IMG/VR virus record: IMGVR_UViG_3300028197_000079
Coordinates: 1 to 33,158 of that record
Source: a virus
Strand: one strand, 5' to 3'
Length of the DNA: 33,158 nucleotides
In this document: positions 14,766 to 20,427 of the stretch, piece after piece
How the letters are laid out: each line of letters begins with the position of its first letter
Numbering within the stretch: position 1 is the stretch's first letter
Notes under the pieces: generated by a model
Told to the model about the DNA's origin: nothing
Seen by the model: the letters and a program-made list of their open reading frames with translations, nothing else
Database searches by the model: none
Translations under genes and position numbers: made by a program

Positions 14766-15252
14766 ACACATTGATGAACTTGTAGATCTATACTTAGAAG
14801 AAGAATTAGATGAGATAAGCGTAACTGCAAATGCTGGTCATTATAACACACCAATGGCATTTACAGGAAAGAAGCAAAAATTTGAAAAAAGAAGAAAGAA
14901 AAACGCAGTAAAAAGTATTGGATATAAGTTAGTAAAAAAGAAAGACAAAAACTCAAAACCGTTAGGAGAGCATATGAAACATTCAGATGTAATTAAAGAA
15001 ATTTTTGGATTAAATTATCCCTCATTTAAGAAAGATGAAACTAAAAATTCTAAACAGAAGGTTAACGGTGCAATTAGAGAAATAAACAATAGACTATTTG
15101 AGATTGACAGAATAATAAATAGAGCGAGTAAACTTAAAAAAGAAGCTGGTGTAGGAAGAGATTCATATTGGAAATCAACCGGACCTAGAATGACAAAAAT
15201 TGCAGAGAGACTAATTAAAGTTTCTCAAAAATTGAGAGAACTTGCGTCTTAA
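14755..15252 (+). CDS. Basic prohead-region protein, 165 aa, unknown
   Basis: The N-terminal acidic helix (HIDELVDLYLEEELDEI) is followed by SVTANAGHYNTPMAFTGKK and a very basic stretch (KKQKFEKRRKKNAVK), then a helical C-terminus with INNRLFEIDRIINRASKLKKEAG. The acidic leader followed by a basic body suggests a protein delivered into the prohead and bound to DNA, but that is inference. It overlaps both neighbours (11 bases upstream, one base downstream). Confidence 0.65.
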   Translation: MSNKHIDELVDLYLEEELDEISVTANAGHYNTPMAFTGKKQKFEKRRKKNAVKSIGYKLVKKKDKNSKPLGEHMKHSDVIKEIFGLNYPSFKKDETKNSKQKVNGAIREINNRLFEIDRIINRASKLKKEAGVGRDSYWKSTGPRMTKIAERLIKVSQKLRELAS

Positions 15253-15386
15253 TGAAAAAGAAGGAAGAAATAAAGGAAGCTCTAACTCCAGAAGAAGTTA
15301 AGGCAATTAGAAAAGCTATTCGTATAGAAGTAGCTAAAATATTTTTTGATTTATATAGAAAAAAAGGCGCTTGGACCGCCATTTAA
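15252..15386 (+). CDS. Very small conserved-looking protein, 44 aa
   Basis: ATG overlaps the previous TAA by one base (TAATG); the frame runs to TAA at 15384-15386. It encodes MKKKEEIKEALTPEEVKAIR followed by KAIRIEVAKIFFDLYRKKGAWTAI. The IRxEVAxIFFDLYRKKxxW pattern resembles a short helical motif of small proteins in T4-like marine phages. There is no membrane segment. Function unknown; coupling with both neighbours and sensible codon use make it a real gene. Confidence 0.6.
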   Translation: MKKKEEIKEALTPEEVKAIRKAIRIEVAKIFFDLYRKKGAWTAI

Positions 15387-15402
15387 TTTAAGGAGAGAAA
15401 CA

Positions 15403-15768
15403 ATGGGATATCATTCATTTGACTGGAGAGCATGGAGCATCAAACCAGAAAACAAAAGGCTAATTGAAGAAAACATGGCCAAGGCAGTAAACAAATTTAA
15501 AAGAGAGCAATGGTTATGGGAAGCTAAGTATGAATACTTAACAATGGCTTACCATCCATCTCACACAATTGGAGATCAAGCAGGAGCATCTGCAGGAACT
15601 TCTCTTGGACAAGAAATAGAAATAGATATATCTGCATTTGCAAACCCTAGATCGGTTGCAACTATGGCTTTATCAACAGGACAAGACCAATTCATTTCAG
15701 ACAACGGAACTTTAGTATTTCAAGAAGCTGCATCGGTATTTAGACCTGTATTTAAGATTTACGCATAA
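15403..15768 (+). CDS. Hypothetical protein, 121 aa, probable head component
   Basis: The start is fixed by AAGGAGAGA at 15390-15398 before ATG 15403; an upstream in-frame TTG at 15346 is ignored. The N-terminal half is helical and aromatic (YHSFDWRAWSIKPENKRLI, REQWLWEAKYEYLTMAYHPS); the C-terminal half is beta-type (GQEIEIDISAFANPRSVATM, FRPVFKIYA). The strong ribosome site suggests high expression, and the surroundings suggest a head or virion component. No family recognised. Confidence 0.6.
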   Translation: MGYHSFDWRAWSIKPENKRLIEENMAKAVNKFKREQWLWEAKYEYLTMAYHPSHTIGDQAGASAGTSLGQEIEIDISAFANPRSVATMALSTGQDQFISDNGTLVFQEAASVFRPVFKIYA

Positions 15769-15795
15769 TTAAGTATTTATTAGTAAATAGCTTTA

Positions 15796-15803
15796 TATTT
15801 ATA
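15796..15803 (+). promoter_or_regulatory. Late-box-like motif TATTTATA before 15895 gene
   Basis: Exact core in CTTTATATTTATATAGG. A small hairpin precedes it (TATTTA 15774-15779 / TAAATA 15784-15789). It lies 91 bases ahead of the ATG at 15895 and is followed by a structured leader. Confidence 0.5.
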
Positions 15804-15818
15804 TAGGAACAATAGTAT

Positions 15819-15873
15819 TGCAGCTGAATTGAACTGCTGCACATATAAATTTAGGCCTAGACATGGCCGCTAA
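15819..15873 (+). promoter_or_regulatory. Structured 5' leader with two stem-loops
   Basis: TGCAGC (15819-15824) pairs with GCTGCA (15836-15841); TTAG-GCC (15851-15857) pairs with GGC (15865-15867) and CTAA (15870-15873) with a two-base bulge. AAGGAGAG follows at 15881. A stabilising 5' structure on an abundant mRNA is the simplest reading. Confidence 0.4.
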
Positions 15874-15894
15874 CAAATTTAAGGAGAGACAAAA

Positions 15895-16458
15895 ATGTCA
15901 CAAGTAGGAAAAACAACATTAAAAGGATACTTCAACGCTGGAGATGTCCCAACAGAAGCAAATTTTGCTGATCTAGTAGATTCTTGCCATAATGGTCAAG
16001 GTGGTACTCAAATCGCATCACATGCAACATTAACAGATTTATCTGCAGATACTGCAGGAGGTAGAATTGTCGTAACAGCACCAGGAACTGCAACAGCTCC
16101 TAGTGTCGTAAAACTTCCAGCTGCATCTACAGCAAACATTGGATTAAATTACAAAGTAGTAATTGCATCTCAACCAGTACAGGTTAGAGTTGGTCCAGAC
16201 GGAACTACTACAATGTTAACAGGTAGTCTAACAGGAATATCAAGTACAGGTGATAATACTATCTCAGTAGGAGGTGATGTAGGAAACACTCACGTTACAA
16301 TTTCTGCAGCTAATGCAGCAGGCGTAGGTGGAGCATCTGGTTCTGTTTTAGAATTTGACTATATTTCTGCAACAGGTGTAGTTGTTAATGGTGCATTACA
16401 ATGTACACACGCAAGTCCAACACTAGCTACAACATTTGGTTCTGGTGATATAGGATAA
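15895..16458 (+). CDS. Probable abundant virion protein, 187 aa
   Basis: Begins SQVGKTTLKGYFNAGDVPTEANFADLVDSC, a leader type I associate with phage fibre or decoration-like proteins, then becomes Gly/Thr/Ala/Ser-rich with beta pattern (TTTMLTGSLTGISSTGDNTISVGG, VLEFDYISATGVVVNG). It is isolated as a single-gene unit: late box, structured leader and AAGGAGAG before it, and a strong terminator after it. High, independent expression would suit a decoration or other high-copy structural protein. Exact role unknown. Confidence 0.65.
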   Translation: MSQVGKTTLKGYFNAGDVPTEANFADLVDSCHNGQGGTQIASHATLTDLSADTAGGRIVVTAPGTATAPSVVKLPAASTANIGLNYKVVIASQPVQVRVGPDGTTTMLTGSLTGISSTGDNTISVGGDVGNTHVTISAANAAGVGGASGSVLEFDYISATGVVVNGALQCTHASPTLATTFGSGDIG

Positions 16459-16462
16459 TATT

Positions 16463-16481
16463 TAGTACTCAATAAGTACTA
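16463..16481 (+). other. Small hairpin behind the 15895 gene
   Basis: TAGTACT (16463-16469) and AGTACTA (16475-16481) form a 7-bp stem with loop CAATA. There is no T-tract, so it is probably a 3' stabilising structure rather than a terminator. Confidence 0.4.
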
Positions 16482-16500
16482 TTTAGTAGTAAATAATACG

Positions 16501-16544
16501 ATAATGGGTACTACCTCACTAGAGATAGTGCCCGTTATTGTTTT
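16501..16544 (+). terminator. Strong Rho-independent terminator
   Basis: The 17-position stem 16501-16517 / 16522-16538 (one C-A mismatch, two G-T wobbles, loop ACTA) is followed by TGTTTT. It ends the 15895 transcript and lies before the prohead protease, which has no obvious box of its own. Confidence 0.75.
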
Positions 16545-16570
16545 AATATGAATATATGGAGTAATAACAC

Positions 16571-17211
16571 ATGAGCTATAATAAGCAGTTACTGATAGAT
16601 TATACACTTTTTGATGTTTCACCTCAAATGATTATGGAATCAGAGGCAAAAAACAACGGTAGAGTTGTGGTACAAGGAGTATTGCAACGAGCTGGTGCAA
16701 AGAATCAAAATGGTAGAGTATATCCTAAAGACATTTTAATGCGAGAAGTTAAGAACTATAGAAAAGTTCAAATAGCAGAAAAAAAAGAGCATTGGGAGAA
16801 TTAGACCATCCAGAGTCTTCTGTTGTGAATTTACAAAACGTTTCACATAATGTCTTAGATGCATTTTTTGAAGGAGATGATGTTGTTGGAAAGGTTGAAA
16901 TATTAGATACTCCCGCTGGAAAAATATTAAAAGAATTACTAAAAGCTGGAATTAAGCTTGGAATAAGTAGTAGAGGTTTAGGAAGTGTAGAACAGGTCAA
17001 TGAAGACACAGTAAAGGTTGGTCAAGATTTTGAACTTATTTGCTGGGACTTTGTTTCAAATCCTTCAACACACGGAGCATTTATGAAACCTACGTCACTA
17101 TCAGAATCAGTTAATAAACTTGGTAATGGTACTAGTGAATGGGAACAATGCGATAAATACTGCAAAGTAAACTCTATTATTCGTGAAATATTAACAGATA
17201 TGGAGAACTAG
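16571..17211 (+). CDS. 21: Prohead core protease (gp21-like), split by -1 frameshift at A8
   Basis: The first frame (16571-16804) has VVVQGVLQRAGAKNQNGRVYP; the second continues ALGELDHPESSVVNL, LDTPAGKILKELL and GIKLGISSRGLGS through 17211. Together they match the T4 gp21 serine protease architecture, with likely catalytic H80 and S133 or S134. The frames join at 16779-16786 (eight A) by a -1 shift on A-AAA-AAA, giving 213 residues against 212 in T4 gp21. Neither half alone would be active, because both catalytic residues lie after the shift and the N-terminal fold before it. Programmed frameshifting, a homopolymer sequencing error or a true mutation are all possible. The protease matures capsid and scaffold proteins. 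Ribosome site GGAG lies at 16558-16561. Confidence 0.85.
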
Positions 17212-17212
17212 A

Positions 17213-17512
17213 ATGGCAGATTATACTTACGACTTTAAAAGATTAGGTCACCCTGGAAAATGGGAAGGAGTAATCCAATTAGCAAATGAAACAGTAACTG
17301 ACTTTACAGGATCTAATTTTGGCGCAGGAGGAATAATTCTACATGGTGACGCAATTCATGCAGATACTTCAATAACATTTAGTGGTGGTGGTACTATAAA
17401 CGGTGGACAACTAACTGCAGGTACATTATATGAATTTAGTATAAAGAGAGTTGCACTACCAGATAACACAGCAGCATCAGCTTCTGTATTTATTAGAAAT
17501 AATAGAATTTAG
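17213..17512 (+). CDS. Hypothetical beta-rich protein, 99 aa
   Basis: Starts two bases after the protease stop, on the same transcript. The sequence is Gly/Thr-rich and beta-type (FGAGGIILHGDAI, SITFSGGGTINGGQLTAGTLYEFSIKRVAL), ending FIRNNRI. It has no cysteine or membrane segment. Composition is that of a virion surface or decoration-like protein. No family recognised; position next to the protease supports a head role only weakly. Confidence 0.6.
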   Translation: MADYTYDFKRLGHPGKWEGVIQLANETVTDFTGSNFGAGGIILHGDAIHADTSITFSGGGTINGGQLTAGTLYEFSIKRVALPDNTAASASVFIRNNRI

Positions 17513-17523
17513 GAGTAATAGTC

Positions 17524-18177
17524 ATGAAACTTAAAAAAATACTAGCAGAATCTAAATTAGAGCCAAGCCAAAAGAAAACATTTCTTGAGGCCATGAAAAA
17601 ATTTAATGAATATGGAAATCACATATACAGAGAATCTGAATTAAAGGCTATAATTGAAACTATGGAAAGTTTAATGTCAGGAGCAAGTAATTTTATTATT
17701 GATGAATCTGATGATTGGTTTGACTCAGTTACTATTAAGAGAGATTCAAAGGATATAAACAATACAGCTGCAGCATTTACTAAAACTGCAAATGAAATGG
17801 TTGGAATGCAGCATAGGTTAGAATCTTTATATGAAGACTTAGGAAATAAGCTTGGTAGATATTACGAATTAGGTGAAAAACTTGACCCAGTTGGTAAAGA
17901 AGATGGCGATATAGATAATGATGGTGATAAAGATAAGACCGATGATTATTTACTAAATAGAAGAAAAGCTGTTAGTAAGTCTATTAAGAATGAAGCTGCA
18001 CCAAAAATGAAAGTTAGTGATGACCAAAAAAATGTAGAAGCTGCAATGAAGGTCATATCTAGAGTAGAAAATGGAATGAAAGCTTTCAATCAAAACCAAC
18101 ACCAAAAATCAAAATCAGCGTTTAAAAAGGCACAAAAAGCGTTGGCTGAATTAAGATTTGCTGTAGCGAGAAGATAA
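17524..18177 (+). CDS. EF-hand/dockerin-like calcium-site protein, 217 aa
   Basis: N-terminal peptide MKLKKILAES fits an LxE delivery-peptide style. Residues 129-140 form a textbook calcium loop (D129, D131, D133, G134, D135, D137, D140) followed by DYLLNRRKAVSKSI, similar to dockerin or EF-hand half-sites. The C-terminus is a basic helix (KSKSAFKKAQKALAELRFAVARR). AGGAGTAAT precedes the start. It belongs to the gp21-downstream cluster, so a role inside or on the prohead is possible; metal binding is a prediction from the loop. Confidence 0.65.
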   Translation: MKLKKILAESKLEPSQKKTFLEAMKKFNEYGNHIYRESELKAIIETMESLMSGASNFIIDESDDWFDSVTIKRDSKDINNTAAAFTKTANEMVGMQHRLESLYEDLGNKLGRYYELGEKLDPVGKEDGDIDNDGDKDKTDDYLLNRRKAVSKSIKNEAAPKMKVSDDQKNVEAAMKVISRVENGMKAFNQNQHQKSKSAFKKAQKALAELRFAVARR

Positions 18178-18180
18178 CTT

Positions 18181-18606
18181 ATGAAATTACCAAATACATG
18201 GGATAAATTTGATATAAACGCATATCAAAGTAAAAATTTAACTGAAGCCAAAAAAATTAAAATAGGACAGCAATTCAACGCAGATGGTATTACTTGGAAG
18301 GTAATCAAGGTTGGAGCAACACAATCAAGAGCAGAAGCTATCACAAAGTCTGCAAAGAAAAAGCAAGGAACTTATGATAATAAAACTATTAGTAAGTTTG
18401 TTGAAGGTACATTAAATGAAGCTCCAATGGATAATAGGTTTGCAAAAGACTTTGAAAGAGATTGTAAAGTTTTAATAACACACGTAAAGCATGAAATAAA
18501 AACAGCAAAAGGTGCAGACAAATCAGTATTTAAGAAAATGTTACAAAACCTACAAACAGTAGCAGGTTATCCTGCATTGATTGGTAAAATGGTTGGAACA
18601 AACTAA
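18181..18606 (+). CDS. Hypothetical prohead-cluster protein, 141 aa
   Basis: Begins MKLPNTWDKFDINAYQSKNL then TEAKKIKIGQQF; the LTE-A junction at residues 20-23 copies the T4 gp21 cleavage pattern. The body includes ITWKVIKVGATQSRAEAITKSAKKKQG and a helical, basic C-terminus. There are no known motifs. It follows the previous gene by three bases. Possibly a packaged internal protein; inferred only. Confidence 0.6.
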   Translation: MKLPNTWDKFDINAYQSKNLTEAKKIKIGQQFNADGITWKVIKVGATQSRAEAITKSAKKKQGTYDNKTISKFVEGTLNEAPMDNRFAKDFERDCKVLITHVKHEIKTAKGADKSVFKKMLQNLQTVAGYPALIGKMVGTN

Positions 18607-18618
18607 GAGAGGACAATT

Positions 18619-18876
18619 ATGAAAAACAAAGAATTTGATATGCACGGATGGTTAAGACAGCAATGGTTAAAAGAACAGGATATTAAAGAAGAAGCACAGC
18701 CATTAAATGAAGAATATATTGAAATCATACGAGACCTAGATGAAGGATTATCTTTAATATTAGACGGTTGGAAAGAATGGAAAAATGGTCCAGCGACTGA
18801 GAGAAGTGATATTAAACCTGCACAGAAAGAATTAATGCAATACATAAACTCTTGGATGAAGAAAAACATAAAATAG
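18619..18876 (+). CDS. Small hypothetical protein, 85 aa
   Basis: An acidic, tryptophan-containing helical protein (MHGWLRQQWLKEQDIKEEAQPLNEEYIEIIRDLDEGLSLILDGWKEWKNG). AGAGAGGA lies just upstream. It has no membrane, signal or metal motif. It is part of the compact run 17213-19155. Role unknown. Confidence 0.6.
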   Translation: MKNKEFDMHGWLRQQWLKEQDIKEEAQPLNEEYIEIIRDLDEGLSLILDGWKEWKNGPATERSDIKPAQKELMQYINSWMKKNIK

Positions 18877-18885
18877 GGAATTATT

Positions 18886-19155
18886 GTGAAATTAAAAGAC
18901 TTATTAAGTGAAAATGTACTAGGACAATTACCATCTTCTAAACTTATGAAGATGAAATGGAATCCAGTAACTGGTAAAAAGAATAAAGTAAATGAAGGTC
19001 TAAAATCAAATATAATGCAAAAATGGGATACTACGAAAGTAATAGAGAGAGATCTTGTAGATTATCTTAAGTCTGCAATGGATGCAAGTGGTGAAGAACT
19101 AGTACAGGATATACAAACAGTATTAAAAAAGGTAGCTAATTTACGCATAAAATAA
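18886..19155 (+). CDS. Small hypothetical protein with LSE leader, 89 aa, GTG start
   Basis: The start is GTG at 18886 behind AGGGAA. MKLKDLLSEN at the N-terminus is nearly the same as the MKLKKILAES of the 17524 gene, suggesting a shared targeting function. Downstream is a basic middle (KWNPVTGKKNKV) and a helical end (DLVDYLKSAMDASGEELVQDIQTVLKKVANLRIK). It is the last gene before a strong terminator. Candidate internal head protein. Confidence 0.6.
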   Translation: MKLKDLLSENVLGQLPSSKLMKMKWNPVTGKKNKVNEGLKSNIMQKWDTTKVIERDLVDYLKSAMDASGEELVQDIQTVLKKVANLRIK

Positions 19156-19173
19156 GTAAAAAAAATTAAAAAT

Positions 19174-19207
19174 AAATGGCATATAATTTTTATATGTCAT
19201 TTTTTTT
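19174..19207 (+). terminator. Rho-independent terminator ending the prohead cluster
   Basis: AAATGGCATATA (19174-19185) pairs with TATATGTCATTT (19191-19202; one G-T wobble), loop ATTTT, followed by a run of T to 19207. Confidence 0.75.
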
Positions 19208-19250
19208 GTTTATATTATTACTAATATTTTGTTTAACTAAATTCAATTAA

Positions 19251-19604
19251 ATGCAAGAAAACTACAAAAAGAAAGACTTCAAAAGAGACTTTAAGAAAAG
19301 ACCTTTTAAGAAGCGACACACAAGAGCAGACTTTTACGTATCAGGAAACCCTAGTGGAGTAAAAGTACCAGATTCCGAACCCGGAACATTAGAAAAAGCA
19401 CTAAAATACCTTAAACGACAAATGAAAGATTCTGATATCTTATTTAAGTATAAGGAAAACGCTTACTATGAAAAGCCATCACATAAAAAGAAGGTAAAAA
19501 TGGAACGAGCTAGAGCCATGCAGCATAAATATGATGCACAACAAAGAAGACAGTTTGGAAAAAACACCTGCTGGATGATAATGACAAAGAATGGCGCACA
19601 GTAA
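19251..19604 (+). CDS. Ribosomal protein bS21-like, 117 aa
   Basis: Residues ~38-95 follow the bS21 pattern: VPDSEPGTLEKALKYLKRQM, an ILFKYKE segment, then AYYEKPSHKKKVKMERARAMQ, which matches the YEKPxxxRKR-type signature of the bacterial small-subunit protein. The first ~37 residues are an unusual Lys/Arg-rich extension (KKKDFKRDFKKRPFKKR), and ~20 extra residues follow. bS21 sits near the anti-Shine-Dalgarno end of 16S rRNA, and phage-borne copies are known in marine viruses; they could bias initiation toward phage mRNAs. No ribosome-binding site or late box precedes it. The next gene starts inside its last 14 bases. Confidence 0.8.
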   Translation: MQENYKKKDFKRDFKKRPFKKRHTRADFYVSGNPSGVKVPDSEPGTLEKALKYLKRQMKDSDILFKYKENAYYEKPSHKKKVKMERARAMQHKYDAQQRRQFGKNTCWMIMTKNGAQ

Positions 19605-20253
19605 AGTACAGTTTAAAACTATATCTCCATTTGGTCCTCCAATAGGAATGATAAAACTACCAGATGACTGTGTAGATATATTATTAAAACTGACTGAAGA
19701 CACAAAAACTTACAACATTAATCAAGGTCCAAGACTGGCAGGAGTAATAGAAAATGAATTAAGGATACCATTAGAACTTCTCAAAGAATCAGGAATGGAT
19801 ACATTCTTTGATAATTGTTTTCGTCAATATGTTATTTCATCATTATCTACTCATGGGATTATGAACCTATCTTCAGGAAAACTATCTGAATATGATAAAG
19901 ATAATATACAAACTGAATTAACGGAGGCATGGGTTAACTATCAATTTGAAAATGAGTATAATCCTCTTCACTACCATACAGGCTGTACCTTATCATCTAC
20001 ACTTTATTTAAAAATTCCTAAGTATGAGTCAAGAAACATTCCTGGAAAACAAAGTTTAGATGGTAATATTGTATTTGTTAATGGAAATGTAAATACACCT
20101 TCAACATCACTAGAAGCTCCGTTGATAAATTTAGAACCAGAAGTTGGTGATATGTTTATCTGGCCATCTAGATTATTGCATGAAGTTTATCCATTTAAGG
20201 GTAAAGGTGAACGCAGAAGTGTCGCCATCAACGCAATACATTCATTTTCATAA
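19591..20253 (+). CDS. 2OG-Fe(II) oxygenase-like protein, 220 aa
   Basis: Contains NPLHYHTGCTLSSTLYL (H127, H129), GDMFIWPSRLLHEVYPF (H197) and ERRSVAINA (R208/R209), the His-x-His...His...Arg layout of the double-stranded beta-helix oxygenases frequent in T4-like marine phages. These use iron and 2-oxoglutarate to hydroxylate proteins, nucleic acids or small molecules; the substrate is unknown. It overlaps the bS21-like gene by 14 bases, so the two are co-translated, and a modification of the ribosomal protein is a testable idea, not shown. A terminator follows. Confidence 0.75.
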   Translation: MAHSKVQFKTISPFGPPIGMIKLPDDCVDILLKLTEDTKTYNINQGPRLAGVIENELRIPLELLKESGMDTFFDNCFRQYVISSLSTHGIMNLSSGKLSEYDKDNIQTELTEAWVNYQFENEYNPLHYHTGCTLSSTLYLKIPKYESRNIPGKQSLDGNIVFVNGNVNTPSTSLEAPLINLEPEVGDMFIWPSRLLHEVYPFKGKGERRSVAINAIHSFS

Positions 20254-20262
20254 TATTTTTAT

Positions 20263-20291
20263 AAGGGAGGCTAAATTTTAGCTTCCCTTTT
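20263..20291 (+). terminator. Rho-independent terminator after oxygenase gene
   Basis: AAGGGAGGCTAA (20263-20274) pairs with TTAGCTTCCCTT (20278-20289; one G-T wobble), loop ATT, running into six T. Confidence 0.75.
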
Positions 20292-20313
20292 TTACTTTTC
20301 ATATATTTAGATA

Positions 20314-20321
20314 TATTTATT
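20314..20321 (+). promoter_or_regulatory. Late-box-like motif (one mismatch) before scaffold/capsid operon
   Basis: TATTTATT core in AGATATATTTATTATC, followed by a 106-base leader before ATG 20428. A second similar tract (ATATATTTAG) lies at 20301. Confidence 0.4.
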
Positions 20322-20331
20322 ATCAACTAAT

Positions 20332-20397
20332 ACACTATGACTTCTTATATAGTGTCAAAAAATTATAACCCTACCTATTAAGATTCAAATAATCTTA
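20332..20397 (+). promoter_or_regulatory. Structured leader of scaffold gene: two hairpins
   Basis: ACACTAT (20332-20338) pairs with ATAGTGT (20349-20355), and TAAGATT (20379-20385) pairs with AATCTTA (20391-20397). TTAGGAGAA then precedes the ATG at 20428. Likely an mRNA-stability or translation-setting leader for the head operon. Confidence 0.45.
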
Positions 20398-20427
20398 TTT
20401 CCAAATTAAAAATTTAGGAGAAACACA

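Noticed and set aside
14384-14860. Minus-strand frame of 158 aa
   Set aside because: Lies opposite two coupled plus-strand genes, with Leu/Ser/Cys-rich shadow composition and no start signal.
15346-15402. Longer version of the 121-aa protein from TTG 15346
   Set aside because: A strong AAGGAGAGA sits right before ATG 15403, and the extension overlaps the 44-aa gene in another frame.
19208-19250. Sigma70-type promoter before the bS21-like gene
   Set aside because: AT-rich hexamers are present but no pair has acceptable -35/-10 spacing, so no promoter is called.
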